The notes under the pieces: model-generated
Told to the model about the DNA's origin: nothing
The model's database searches: none
The model's input: only the letters and a program-made list of their open reading frames with translations
Shown here: positions 41,318 to 51,913 of the stretch, one piece after another
Position numbering within the stretch: the first letter of the stretch is position 1
Layout: every line of letters begins with the position of its first letter
Program-made: the position numbers and the translations under genes
Assembly (NCBI GenBank): GCA_903632075.3
Contig: CAHIKZ030000840.1
Location: forward strand, 266,001-330,000
DNA length: 64,000 nucleotides
Reading direction: 5' to 3'
Source of the DNA: Acanthosepion pharaonis
Lineage: Eukaryota; Mollusca; Cephalopoda; Sepiida; Sepiidae

Positions 41318-41568
41318 ATTCCAGTTATCCCAGCTCTACTTAGCGGATTGAGCACTCTACGTTTTAGTCTTACTACTCGCTTGAGGTTTTTTATTTGGAC
41401 TAAAGACTTAAGGCACTGGATGATTTGTTTCGCCCTGTTCAAATGTTTATAGTTCTTTCTTATTTTTTTCTATTTTTTTTCTCGGGTACCAATTTTACTT
41501 TGATAGACTTACAAGTTGTGCTATCCGAGATTTTTTACCAACCGAGCATTACCATTAGCATAATAATA

Positions 41569-41572
<4 letters not shown>

Positions 41573-41637
<65 letters not shown>
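41573..41637. repeat. (TA)n microsatellite
   Basis: About 32 TA units. Confidence 0.95.
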
Positions 41638-41639
<2 letters not shown>

Positions 41640-42455
41640 TCATGAGATCGCTAAAAACAGAGCATAGCATGATGAAAAAGACGACAAACTTGACGAAAGC
41701 AAAATTTCATCGTCTAATTATTTATGTTATTGTTGAAAGCAAAGATCAAAGTATTTTTAATTATTTTTCAAATTTTTCCTTCTTTTTAGAACATTCTAAA
41801 TTTTGCTTAAAAAAAAAATCGTTTCTCTTTGTGTCACCGGAACTAGTAAAATAACATAAAATTTTAGCCCATTTTTTTTTCTGTATGACAGACATTAATT
41901 TTGAAAATCTTACAAAAATAAAAATAATTGTCGGATTTTAATGAAACTTTCAGAAACTATTCACAAACGATGGAACTTATTATAAATACGTTTTTCTTTT
42001 TTAAAGTCATGGCAAAAATATTTTTTTTCATATATATCACGCCTCCCTCCACATAACTAATTGTACGCAAATATTTTCTCCTCTATTTTTACGTATACAG
42101 TATCAATCAATGAATCTATTTTTTTTTGTATCTGCCATCTGAGTCATTCATTCAGTATAAGTGACAATTTGTCTTCCCCCCGACCCCGACCCCCACCCCC
42201 GTCATAACTGTCGGCGTCTAGACTCGTTAACGTGTTAGTCTTTGAATGAAACAAAGTCCAACATCGATCATCGAACGGCATTTTCTTTTTTTTAATTCGT
42301 TGTCAATCCGGTATATCAAGTAACCCATTTATTCACAGTGCTTCGGAAATAAAATCGCTTCATTTTCCTTTGGTTTTTATTTATTTTATTTTATTTTTAT
42401 TTTTTATTTTTAGATTTATTTTTTTATTTTATTTTATTTTATTTATTTTGTATCT
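41638..42455. other. Unassigned AT-rich sequence with a (TTTTA)n tail
   Basis: No recognisable coding. 42378-42450 is a degenerate TTTTA/TTTAT tract. CCCCGACCCCGACCCCCACC near 42180 is a short C-rich patch. Confidence 0.4.
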
Positions 42456-42460
42456 GTCTA

Positions 42461-42870
42461 TATTTCTGAGATGAGGTATTATGTACATTATTTACATTAT
42501 TTGGACTATTGTCCTCATCTTTGTCGCCATATTTATTACAACGTTTCAGCCTTTCAGTATTTGTCTATATTTCTGAGATGAGGTATTATGTACACTATTT
42601 ACATTATTCGGACTATTGTCCTCATCTTTGTCGCCATATTTATTACAACGTTTCAGCCTTTCAGTATCTGTCTATATTTCTGAGATGAGGTATTATGTAC
42701 ACTATTTACATTATTTGGACTATTGTCCTCATCTTTGTCGCCATATTTATTACAACGTTTCAGCCTTTCAGTATCTGTCTATATTTCTGAGATGAGGTAT
42801 TATGTACACTATTTACATTATTCGGACTATTGTCCTCATCTTTGTCGCCATATTTATTACAACGTTTCGG
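42461..42870 (-). repeat. 107-bp tandem repeats of the SINE A tail, minus orientation
   Basis: ACGTTTC starts at 42541, 42648, 42755 and 42862: exactly 107 each time. Units are nearly identical (ATTCGGAC versus ATTTGGAC at one site). This is the mirror of the array at 35512-35925. Confidence 0.95.
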
Positions 42871-43125
42871 CCGTTCTACGATCCGGCCTTCTTCATGTGG
42901 TTGGAATGTCGAACTGAACCCTTTATTTCGCTCACTGGGATAGACTGTTCTAGTTCCACGTGCCATATTTTAATGAATGTCAGTTATCAGTTATCTCTTG
43001 TTAATTTTCTCTCTGAAAGTTCTCCACTAATCTAGACCCTTAACCGGGTATTGAACTCACACTCGTTGGGTCCTGTCACTGGATTTAACTAACGCCTTTA
43101 TCCACTGTGCCATGTGTCCTGTGTA
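42871..43125 (-). mobile_element. SINE family A, near-complete minus copy
   Basis: Minus strand: GGACACATGGCACAGTGGAT, AAAGGCGTTAGTT, CAACGAGTGTGAGTTCAATA, GGCACGTGGAACTAGAACAG, CATGAAGAAGGCCGGATCG and CGGCCGAAACGTTG, running into the 107-bp repeats. Confidence 0.85.
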
Positions 43126-43139
43126 TGAATTTCTTGGTA

Positions 43140-43550
43140 TTATAAACCTAATGTCTTCAGTTTCATTTTTTACCAGTGCTCGTATTGCAATTTTTGCTGT
43201 TATCAGTGCATTTTTTTTATTTACCAGAGCTCATATTGCAATTTTCGTTGTTATTATCGCACTCCTGGTTACTGGTTTCCATATTGTATTCATTTTTATG
43301 CTTGGTCGGCTCAGGAGATTTTTGTGGCCTAGCCTATGTTCTGATTCTTTAAGTTTACGAATTTTCCAATGGTGTTCTTTGTCTATGATCTCAACCTGAT
43401 CTCACAGGGGGCGGTGATCTCCCTTCTCTCTCTCGTGTTACAGCTTTCTGGTGTTCTTGAAGCCTTACCTTGAGGGGACGGCCTGTCTCCCCTTTATATT
43501 TCTTTCCGCAGCTGCACGGGATAGCGTACACACAGACTTTAGTCATTTAT
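43140..43550 (-). pseudogene. Penelope-like element GIY-YIG endonuclease fragment
   Basis: Minus strand: VCVYAIPCSCGKKYKGETGR followed by PLKVRLQEHQKAVTR. This matches the GIY-YIG module attached to Penelope-like reverse transcriptases, where the pattern is VYxIPCxCGxxYIGETGR...R..EH; here the Ile of YIG is Lys. After a frameshift the tail reads EIIDKEHHWKIRKLKESEHR then GHKNLLSRPSIKMNTIWKPV, also typical (a Glu-containing KES segment). No reverse transcriptase is present upstream on the minus strand, so it is a 5'-truncated relic. It lies next to the SINE A copy ending at 43125. Confidence 0.85.
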
Positions 43551-43900
43551 TTATTTTATTTTATTTATTTATTCGCCTTTACTTGTCATTTATAGACGCT
43601 CGCATAAATCAAAAAAATATTAACGAAAACAGGTACTATTTTTTTTTATTATTATCAAGAACAAACCGGCAGAAATTGAACCGCTCAACAAGTCTTTAAT
43701 TTATTATCATTGCAACAGATGGCAGATAAAAGGGTTGGGGATATCAGCTCATCTCCGGGCGCATTCTCCGCGTTTCTTTTCGGTCCCTCCAAGTGACCGA
43801 GCTCGTCCCCGCAGGCATGATGTTTCTGACCCATAGACAAGTTGCTGCTGCTTTGATCCGTAGGCAATAAATTCATTTATTAACCGTCTAACTTGAGTAA
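43551..43900. other. Unassigned sequence
   Basis: An AT-rich (TTTAT) patch and a moderately GC-rich patch at 43740-43840. The 63-residue minus-strand frame at 43685-43876 has no recognisable family. Confidence 0.3.
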
Positions 43901-43959
43901 CTCTTGGGCGCTTCATTTAAATTCAGTAAAAATGTGAAAAGAAAATTATTTGTATTCCA

Positions 43960-44131
43960 GTTGTAAGGGGGAGGTGTTTCACCTGACGATTGCGTCCAGC
44001 ATGAAACAGCCTGTCGCCTCTGAGTATTGACTTCAATATTCACTTTTATATTTATGTTTACATACGCTCTATCTCTGATATTGAGCACTTTATCCTATAA
44101 ATATAGCACACCTTTAAAACTATATTTCTTC

Positions 44132-44183
<52 letters not shown>
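43960..44183. repeat. Half-foldback, motif copy and (TA)n
   Basis: CCTGACGATTGCGTCCAGCA, TGAAACAGCCTGTCGCCTC and ATATTCACTTTTATATT match the right arm at 4670-4723. Motif 44066-44087 reads GCTCTATCTCTGATATTGAG CA. (TA)n 44134-44183. Confidence 0.8.
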
Positions 44184-44185
<2 letters not shown>

Positions 44186-44289
44186 TGAGCTATCTCGTCG
44201 TTTTTCCGACGTATGAGGGCTAAGCAATTCAGTTTCTAGGAACCGACAGTCAAGCATCTGCACATATGATTTGATTATAGTGGTGAAGG

Positions 44290-44590
44290 CTTTATGCAGA
44301 ACCATCCACACTTTTTGAAGTACTCAATACAGAGATCTGGTGCACTATGTGCCACAAGGTCCCCAAAGCCCCCCCCCGCAGGTTTTGAATTAGAGTTAGC
44401 AGGGTTCTTCTAGCTACCCAAGGCTGTAGAACCCTGGTATTTACCCATAGCTGGGTTGGGGAGAAGAGGATTAATACCTTTCCCAAGGGTATCAGCCCGT
44501 AAATGAATGTAATGTATCCGACTGGAATTCGAACTTGAATTCCTCAATCCGAGTCGCTATCCATTACTCCACGGCTATCCATTAATCCAT
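44290..44590 (-). mobile_element. tRNA-derived SINE, family D
   Basis: Minus strand: GCCGTGGAGTAATGGATAGC (A-box region), CAAGTTCGAATTCCAGTCGG (B-box region), ATACATTACATTC, then a body with GGCTGATACCCTTGGGAAAG and AGGGTTCTACAGCCTTGGGT. Confidence 0.75.
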
Positions 44591-44645
44591 ATATAGTAAG
44601 GTAACAAATCCGTTGGTATATAATGTAAATGTATCCTAGTAATAC

Positions 44646-44650
<5 letters not shown>

Positions 44651-44692
<42 letters not shown>
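44651..44692. repeat. (TA)n microsatellite
   Basis: About 21 TA units. Confidence 0.95.
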
Positions 44693-44695
<3 letters not shown>

Positions 44696-45110
44696 CTTAA
44701 AAATGTGTGCATGTATGTGTTTGTGTGTGATTGGATGTTGTTTATGTGTTTCCACAGTTTTCATCCAGTTTCGAAGAAATGTCTTTTGTTTGATAGATAA
44801 TTCGTCAGTGCCAGCTTTAAGCCCAAATTGTTGGCGACAATGGCTCTCCACTACTTCCTGTTCATTATAACTCTCTCTAATTACTATATGTTCTTGGATA
44901 TATATATTTCATAAAAAATTTAATAACAATAAATAACTTAAATTATTACAATAATATTATCTATAGCTATAATTCTCAAAATGTGTGTGTATGTATGTGT
45001 GTATATATATAATTAATACAAATATAAAATGTGTTACTTAGGTGATTAGCTAAGTGACCAATTTCATATTTGTATTAATCCTGTTAAAACTCTGCCTCTG
45101 ATATCGAGCA
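44693..45110. repeat. Flank with a 30-nt-arm hairpin and motif copy
   Basis: 45012-45041 (ATTAATACAAATATAAAATG TGTTACTTAG) is inverted at 45050-45079 (CTAAGTGACCAATTTCATAT TTGTATTAAT). Motif 45090-45110 is CTCTGCCTCTGATATCGAGC A. (TA)n lies downstream at 45179. Confidence 0.75.
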
Positions 45111-45176
45111 CTTTATTGCAAAGCCTGTTTGCCTCAGATGTATTTTTTCGCACTTTCACTACGCACGCCCTCCACC

Positions 45177-45278
<102 letters not shown>

Positions 45279-45712
45279 TGTATTCTATTTGTGAATACAG
45301 CACAAATGTTTTAAAATATTTGCAGCTAAATCTCTAGGTTTTAACTAAGGTTTTTTATTTTTTTTTTAAATATGGACATTCCAAACCTAGTTACCTCCCT
45401 TGATGTTTACATTGTGAAATTTGAAATCGGACAGTACATAACCTTAGCGTTTTTTACATCATAGATGACATTTCAGATAAACACAACAATTTTATCTTAA
45501 GAACTCACTGGTAATGACATTGTTCTAATGTCGAAATTACTCGGAATAAATGAATATGTATCAACATAGTAATTTTCCTCTCTTCTTTTAATAAGGATGC
45601 TAAGAAGATTGTCAAAGGATATGAGAGGATCCTATTGAAAATAATAGACAATACTTGTCTAAATTATTCAATGTTACATGTCTTCATGAAAACATACTGC
45701 AAAAAATATATG

Positions 45713-45713
<1 letters not shown>
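45279..45713. other. Unassigned AT-rich sequence
   Basis: No gene or repeat recognised. Confidence 0.3.

Positions 45714-45768
<55 letters not shown>
45714..45768. repeat. (TA)n microsatellite
   Basis: About 27 TA units. Confidence 0.95.
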
Positions 45769-45772
<4 letters not shown>

Positions 45773-45964
45773 CAATATTTATTGATATAACCAGATAAAA
45801 CCATGACCACGTGACAAAAAAAAACACCTACAAGTTACTCTAATAACCAGCTTTTCTTATGTCGGCACCTACTAAGAATTTCCGATTTTTGGTCTAATAA
45901 ATTTTTGAGTTCTTTAAGGGTAGCATAATGAACAAAATTTATCGCGTGTATTACCATATATATA

Positions 45965-46271
45965 CACTGCGTGCCAACTTAATATCAAGAGTTTTTTTTT
46001 TCTAATATTACAAAAAAAACCGTCGAATCAATTCACACAAAATTTTCACACAATGTTGGCAATACTGAACTACGCAATCGCTGAAATTTTTGTATCACCG
46101 CGCTGGTAACAAATATGGCGCCAGTTGGTTTACATTGCGCAGATCAGTACGAAAATTTCAGTGATTGCGCAGATCAGTGTTGCCAACACTGTGTGAAAAT
46201 TTTGCGTGAATTGATTGGACGGTTTTTGGAAATATTAGAAAAAAGTTATCTCGATAATAATTTGGCACGCA

Positions 46272-46274
<3 letters not shown>
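45965..46274. mobile_element. 310-bp palindromic MITE (Tc1/mariner type)
   Basis: Ends CACTGCGTGCCAACTTAATA and TAATTTGGCACGCAGTG are inverted and flanked by TA. The arms continue inward for more than 120 bases: CAATTCACACAAAATTTTCA, CACAATGTTGGCAATACTGA against TCAGTGTTGCCAACACTGTG, TGAAAATTTTGCGTGAATTG. TA target, no coding capacity and foldback form indicate a Tc1/mariner-derived MITE. Its right-hand TA target runs straight into a (TA)n tract. Confidence 0.85.

Positions 46275-46340
<66 letters not shown>
46275..46340. repeat. (TA)n microsatellite grown from the MITE target site
   Basis: About 33 TA units starting at the base after the TIR. Confidence 0.95.
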
Positions 46341-46342
<2 letters not shown>

Positions 46343-46760
46343 CATGTGTGTGTGTTTATTTATAATGAAAACAAAGGAAATAATTATTTTTTAACGTTTC
46401 TATTTGCAAGAATATTTTATCTGCTTTTAGCTGATAAGAATCTCCCATCTGCGCATCTAATATATACCGTCGGTTTAGTTCAGCCTTGAAATACATTTTC
46501 TAAAGGGCATATATAATAGTTGTTGAATGGTCGGACTAAGAAGCGACCCCATTACGATGCCATTAGTCTGAGTGTTAATATTATCAAGGTGATAAAATAT
46601 ATGTAAGTATGTAACAGCCCCGAAAAGTAATTACAATCACATTTACTCTTCTTAGTGTCTACTGCACCAGACGACATGACATGTCGCACGTTCAAACAAA
46701 TTTTGATGAATCTCTACCTTGGGGCGCTACATCGTTGACAATGACCTAACGAAATGGAAG
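46341..46760. other. Unassigned sequence
   Basis: AT-rich, no recognisable frame until the retroelement remnant below. Confidence 0.3.
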
Positions 46761-46839
46761 CCAGTCCTCATAAGAAAATAACTGACTCTCTTTTAGGGTG
46801 ACATCATTCCAGAGTCCTATGACGTAATTCGACAACTTT

Positions 46840-47150
46840 TGAGAAACTGGTTTTAAGCGCGCGATGGAAAAGTTTTTAGCCATTTTTTTTTCTCCTGTCG
46901 TCGTAGTGCCGGCCGCTTTCCACGGCATGCAGCAATAAACGACATCATCAAAAGAGGTTTGGATGCAGCTGGGTTCCCTTCCCAAATCGAACCCGTAGGC
47001 CTCGACCGTGGTGATGGAAAGCGGTCGGATGGCATTATCATTTTCCCTTTTAAAATGAGGAAGTCGATGATTTCGGATGCGACCTGTGCAGATACATTTT
47101 TGGTCGGTAATTTGATCAGGTCGGCTATCCATGATTCTATTATTACTATC
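46840..47150 (+). pseudogene. Non-LTR retroelement C-terminal fragment (DGKRSDG motif), copy 1
   Basis: Plus strand: SAGRFPRHAAINDIIKRGLD, AAGFPSQIEPVGLDRGDGKR, SDGIIIFPFKM and DATCADTFLVGNLIRSA. I recognise this as the conserved region DGKRPDG...WDATCxDT found near the C-terminus of a retroelement polyprotein family common in cnidarian, mollusc and lancelet genomes; its nuclease-like role is inferred from the PD...D arrangement. Here Pro of RPD is Ser and Trp of WD is Ser, both expected of decay. The opposite-strand frame of 128 residues over the same bases is a shadow. Confidence 0.7.
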
Positions 47151-47234
47151 ATATTTTATAGATTATCAAAATTATTTTCGTTTCTTACAGATCAACGCTG
47201 ATTTTATGTACACATCTAACGAATAAAATTTAAT

Positions 47235-47600
47235 TATATTATTATTATTATTATTATTTTAAAATGGGGAAGTCGTTGATTTGGGATGCGACCTGTGCGG
47301 ATATATTTTCGACCGGTAATTTGATCAGGTCGCGGTTGAGCCGGGGTCCGTCGCCCGGGACGCAGAGATAATTAAAAAAAAATAGTTAAATATTCTTCTC
47401 TTGTTGATAGATTTTTTTTTTTCACCCCTGTGTCAGTGGAGACTTCAGGGGTTATTGGCCTCGTTCGATGGCGTTCCTTCGGAGGATTGGCGCGATGGCG
47501 TCTCGGTTAAGGGACGAACATCGTGAAACGGAGTTGCTCTTGCAGCGTGTCTCACTGGCAATGGTTCGAGGTAATGCTGTCTCCATCATTGCGACTCCAA
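47235..47600 (+). pseudogene. Same retroelement family, copy 2, running to its C-terminus
   Basis: After a (TTA)n run: KMGKSLIWDATCADIFSTGN, LIRS, then frameshifted FTPVSVETSGVIG and AFLRRIGAMASRLRDEHRET, ELLLQRVSLAMVRGNAVSII AT. This order and the final LQRxSLAxxRGNAxSI are the usual end of the family. It keeps the Trp-Asp that copy 1 lost. At least two frameshifts break it. Confidence 0.7.
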
Positions 47601-47616
47601 GTTCTCCTCTGCCTTG

Positions 47617-47962
47617 AGGACACATGGCACAGTGGATAAAGGTATTAGTTAGATCCAGTGACAAGACCCAAAGAGTGTGAGTTCACTACCTGGTTAAGGC
47701 ATTGGAGAACTTTCAGGGGGAAATTAACAGGAGATAACTGATAACTGACATTCATTATACATGTCACGTGGATCTAGAACAGTCTATTCCAGTGAGCGAA
47801 ATAAAGGGTTCAGTACGACATTCCAATGACCTGAAGAAGGCCGGAGCGTACAACGGCCGAAACGTTGTAATAAATATGGCGACAAAGATGACGACAATAA
47901 TCCGAGTAATGTAAATAGTGTACATACTACCTCATCTCAGAAATATAGATAGATACAGGGTT
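47617..47962 (+). mobile_element. SINE family A, complete plus copy
   Basis: GAGGACACATGGCACAGTGG, ATAAAGGTATTAGTTAGATC (A-box region), AAGAGTGTGAGTTCACTACC (B-box region), body with ACGTGGATCTAGAACAGTCT, GACCTGAAGAAGGCCGGAGC, GTACAACGGCCGAAACGTTG, TAATAAATATGGCGACAAAG, ending ATATAGATAGATAC. This is the best copy for defining the family. Confidence 0.9.
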
Positions 47963-48068
47963 TGTTTGTATGAAAATTCACGTGAGGCCTGCTTAACCAA
48001 TGAAAAACAAAATAATAGAAATACCAGAATATTTTTCCTTTTTCATATTTCATTTTCATTTGATGCGT

Positions 48069-48562
48069 AAATAAAAACGAGGCATGTTGAATTTATAAAT
48101 TAAATAAAAACGAGGCATGTTGAATTTATAAATTAAATAAAAACGAGGCATGTTGAATTTATAAATTAAATAAAAACGAGGCATGTTGAATTTATAAATT
48201 AAATAAAAACGAGGCATGTTGAATTTATAAATTAAATAAAAACGAGGCATGTTGAATTTATAAATTAAATAAAAAACGAGGCATGCTGAATTTATAAATT
48301 AAATAAAAACGAGGCATGTTGAATTTATAAATTAAATAAAAACGAGGCATGTTGAATTTATAAATTAAATAAAAACGAGGCATGTTGAATTTATAAATTA
48401 AATAAAAACGAGGCATGTTGAATTTATAAATTAAATAAAAACGAGGCATGTTGAATTTATAAATTAAATAAAAACGAGGCATGTTGAATTTATAAATTAA
48501 ATAAAAACGAGGCATGTTGAATTTATAAATTAAATAAAAACGAGGCATGTTGAATTTATAAA
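48069..48562. repeat. 33-bp minisatellite, 15 units
   Basis: Unit AAATAAAAACGAGGCATGTT GAATTTATAAATT, first at 48069 and next at 48102. Near-identical throughout, with one unit carrying an extra A and a T-to-C change (about 48270-48285). Because 33 is divisible by three, the minus strand stays open (MPRFYLIYKFN repeated); this is chance arithmetic, not a gene. Confidence 0.97.
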
Positions 48563-48625
48563 TTTTTCCTATTTGTTCTCTATCCAACCATTCTGTCGCA
48601 TTACAATCCATATTTAATCCCAATT

Positions 48626-48628
<3 letters not shown>

Positions 48629-48661
<33 letters not shown>
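48629..48661. repeat. (TA)n microsatellite
   Basis: About 16 TA units. Confidence 0.95.
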
Positions 48662-48663
<2 letters not shown>

Positions 48664-48665
<2 letters not shown>

Positions 48666-48947
48666 AGTAACTGATTTAAAAATATGGTTCTTTCGCTACA
48701 CAGGAATTACCATGTTTCAAAAACCAAGCTAAAAACTTCAAATTTAATTATATAATTAAATTAAAAGCATTAGTTCTAATTTTCGCTTGAAGATGAAACA
48801 GAACTAATGCTTTTAATTTTAATTATATAATTAAATTTGAATTTTTTAACTCCGGTTTATGAAACATGGTAATTCCTGTGTAGCAAAGGAACCATATTTT
48901 AAATCAGTTAATTTATGATATTTATGCTCTGTAAATTCATATTGAGC
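48664..48947. repeat. Long foldback (arms about 110 nt) plus motif copy
   Basis: TAACTGATTTAAAAATATGG, TTCTTTCGCTACACAGGAAT, TACCATGTTTCA and AATTTAATTATATAATTAAA pair with their complements at 48815-48909. The centre reads TTCGCTTGAAGATGAAACAG. Motif 48926-48947 reads GCTCTGTAAATTCATATTGA GCA. (TA)n tracts on both sides (48629 and 49021). Confidence 0.85.
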
Positions 48948-49018
48948 ACTGTTTTGAAAAACTAAAAATATCAATAAGAACACCGGATTATATATGTTAC
49001 TGTTCTTTCTTTTTACTG

Positions 49019-49020
<2 letters not shown>

Positions 49021-49093
<73 letters not shown>
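49021..49093. repeat. (TA)n microsatellite
   Basis: About 36 TA units. Confidence 0.95.
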
Positions 49094-49094
<1 letters not shown>

Positions 49095-49620
49095 CGACAA
49101 CTTCTGTCTATAAATTTTTACATGAAGTTTTTCAAATTTTCGAATTAATTTATGTTATCGGTAAATTACCCAAAGTTCATATTTATTTTTGTTTTCTATT
49201 ATTCTTTTGCGAGTACTTTCGAAAGTTGCTACATTCGTTTTCAAGAATGTTTACGCAAAAGTTTTTGGTTAATTCCGTTGTTCTCACATTTGATGCCACC
49301 AATTTCATCTCAAACAAGGTGACGTCATTTAATCGGTCAAACAGAAATTTTTATGCGTAATTTTTTTAAACACACTTCAATATATGGTCGCCTATGGAGA
49401 AACATACCTTATTTAATAGTGGCTGCTTCTCTTTTATTACAAGATCCTCCAGAATTTGGAGTCTTTCTTTGCACCCTATATGCAATTTTGGTGGTTAAAT
49501 GACATCCGACTGAGTGACTTGAAATTGTTCCCAGTAAATATGAGTACGCCAGAATTAAACAAAAACAGTTACAGATGGATACACAAACGACAATCCTGGA
49601 AAACACATTGAAAGTACACA
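49094..49620. other. Unassigned sequence with a short dispersed repeat
   Basis: 49374-49445 (ACACTTCAATATATGG, GAGAAACATACCTTATTTAA, GCTTCTCTTTTATTACA) recurs at 50863-50932. No coding seen. Confidence 0.4.
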
Positions 49621-49622
49621 GG

Positions 49623-49625
<3 letters not shown>

Positions 49626-49673
<48 letters not shown>
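49626..49673. repeat. (TA)n microsatellite
   Basis: About 24 TA units. Confidence 0.95.
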
Positions 49674-49675
<2 letters not shown>

Positions 49676-49687
49676 GTGTGGTATATT

Positions 49688-49854
49688 TATGGGATAAAGT
49701 GCTCAATATCAGAGATAGAGCGTGTGTAAATATAAAAGTGAACATAGAAGTCAACACTTAGAGTCTGTTTCATGATAGGCGCAACCATCAGGCCGCGATT
49801 GCATCTAGCCTGACGATTGCGTCTAGCATGAATATATATATATATATATATATA
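49688..49854. repeat. Foldback family copy with motif and (TA)n
   Basis: Motif 49700-49721 TGCTCAATATCAGAGATAGA GC, then AAATATAAAAGTGAACATAG, CTGTTTCATGATAGGCGCAA and CTGACGATTGCGTCTAGCAT. This copy of the family at 1-149 has a rearranged hairpin. (TA)n 49830-49854. Confidence 0.8.
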
Positions 49855-49929
49855 GTAAAAAAGATAGAGGTACAAATGTTTTTGGTTATAAAGTGGATTT
49901 GTTTTAGTATATATATATAGATATTTCAT

Positions 49930-50388
49930 TCTTCATATTCACGCTACACCCGTTTCCGGTCTCGTAACCTTCTTTACGCAAATTAAAGGAATAAATTTTC
50001 CTTATGTTTTTTAATGTCTCATTGATCGTTTTCTGTATTTGTTAGTGAGCCTTGAATTCCATTCGGTCGACAAAACTGTCCAGACTTGTCAACAAAAGTG
50101 AATTTCTGCCTAAGTCTTAATAAAACCTTTAGGTTTGGTATGAGAGGTGGTGATGATAGATGTGTTGATGAGAGATGTCTTCCTATCCCTGTGTGCGGGC
50201 GTGCTCCTGTTAGCCTGCATATGAATATTCCCTCCCCATATATACGCACTGTGCTATAATAAGGAATCAGCATACACATATATGTATATGTATACGCACA
50301 TGCACATATACATACCCACATATTTTTAAAATACACATTTTTTAAAAATATACATTGTTCTCTCGTTGGAACAACTATAACCTTTTTC

Positions 50389-50390
<2 letters not shown>
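49930..50390. other. Unassigned sequence
   Basis: A 105-residue minus-strand frame (50019-50336) has no recognisable domain and a TATACACATG-type low-complexity start. Nothing else seen. Confidence 0.3.

Positions 50391-50391
<1 letters not shown>

Positions 50392-50451
<60 letters not shown>
50392..50451. repeat. (TA)n microsatellite
   Basis: About 30 TA units. Confidence 0.95.
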
Positions 50452-50453
<2 letters not shown>

Positions 50454-51550
50454 ACATCATCAAAGCAGGATTAGGAAATAATAAAAAAAAGAAATATTGT
50501 AGTTAAAGTAAAGAAATGCAGTGAATAATGGGTGGGAAGATATATAAAAAGAGATTAAAGAACCGTCAAGCAAGCAAGGCCGGATATAGATATAAGTTAA
50601 ACAAGATACAGGTTAGGTCTTTATGTTCTGAATGTGAGGGTCTCTCTGTTTGTCATCTAGTGAGTTGTGGTAAGGCGTCAAATAGGGTTTATACAACTTC
50701 TCCATAACTTAGAGATTTGTCATGTGTAAATCCGACAATGCAAGTAAAAGAAAATGATTGATAGAGAGATTGAAACAGAAAAAGGACAAAAAAAAAAAAT
50801 AAGTAAAGAAAACAAGAAATAAAGAAACAAAGATGAAAAAATATTTATAAATAAAAAAATAACACTTCAATATCGGTTCCTCTATGGAAAAACATACCTT
50901 ATTTAATTTTGCCTGCTTCTCTTTTATTACAACAGCCTACTTGCAGCCTTAAATTATTGCATTAGTTACACATGTACCACACTATCACGTAGGTTGACTT
51001 GTCATTTTTCAAAATTTACTGCAATTCACGCATTTCAACATATGACAAATAAACAAAATAAAATTAACATGAGAGAAATTTGAGGTGCAAAAAAATGTTT
51101 AGGTGATATAAAAAAAAATGAGAAAATATATTAAGAACTACAAAAGATAGGAAACTGACGAGAGCCATGATCGCCAACGTCCTGAAGGGATGCGAAACTT
51201 TGAAAAGAAGTTTTGACAAGAAAACAAACATCTGGCTGTAACAAACGTATTTTTCGATTCATCATCATTTGTGTGTCATTCTCTTCAATATATCTCTGTC
51301 CGGCTGTTACCTCGTTTCCATTTACAGGGTCACACATTTTTTTCTTTTCGTTCTCCCGCCAAAAAGCATCAGGGTTTGGGCGGTTTCTCGGCCATTCTAC
51401 CAGGATGTTTGTTTTTTGATACGCTCTGTCGCACCCGACACGATATCTTTATCCGAAATTGACAGGTTTAGAGCGCGTAGATAAATGGCACATCGTTGTT
51501 GCCATAAACCAGACTGTTCTTAATCGATATAATATTTCGGTATTTATATT
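50452..51550. other. Unassigned sequence
   Basis: Contains the second copy of the short repeat at 50863-50932. Overlapping frames around 51213-51484 have no recognisable family. No gene called. Confidence 0.35.
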
Positions 51551-51553
51551 TTA

Positions 51554-51555
<2 letters not shown>

Positions 51556-51620
<65 letters not shown>
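51556..51620. repeat. (TA)n microsatellite
   Basis: About 32 TA units. Confidence 0.95.
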
Positions 51621-51622
<2 letters not shown>

Positions 51623-51776
51623 AGAATTTTGCGGTATTGGAATAACAATTATAGTAATTCATCGAGTATACAAGAACCCTCAATAGAATGCAGAAAGTAG
51701 TGAACAGGTGTTTCGGGACTAATCAGAGGTGCGCATCGACTAGCAAGAATATCAAACTTATAATACTCTCCTCTGG

Positions 51777-51913
51777 GCACCTCGAGGTGGTGTAATGGTT
51801 AACAAGCTTGTCTGGCTAGAACAATTTCGACTGAGTAGTGAGTTCGATCCTCACTGGGCGCCCCGTACTTTCGGCCTTGTGCCATATCTAAGCTACGCTT
51901 GGAAAATCATTTG
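51777..51913 (+). mobile_element. tRNA-derived SINE, family B, copy 1
   Basis: GGGCACCTCGAGGTGGTGTA, ATGGTTAACAAGCTTGTCTG (A box), GTGAGTTCGATCCTCACTGG (B box), GCGCC closing the acceptor-like stem, then CGGCCTTGTGCCATATCTAA and GCTTGGAAAATC. The tRNA-like head is nearly complete, but the anticodon arm is abnormal, so it is not a tRNA gene. Confidence 0.85.

Noticed and set aside
46746..47132. 128-residue minus-strand frame as a gene
   Set aside because: The plus strand over the same bases encodes recognisable retroelement text; the minus frame is a shadow.
48056..48623. Repeat protein MPRFYLIYKFN (minus strand)
   Set aside because: An artefact of a 33-bp minisatellite whose length is a multiple of three. 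A single extra A shifts the frame, and there is no sign of selection.
50019..50336. 105-residue minus-strand frame
   Set aside because: Low-complexity start over a TATACACATG-type tract and no recognisable domain.
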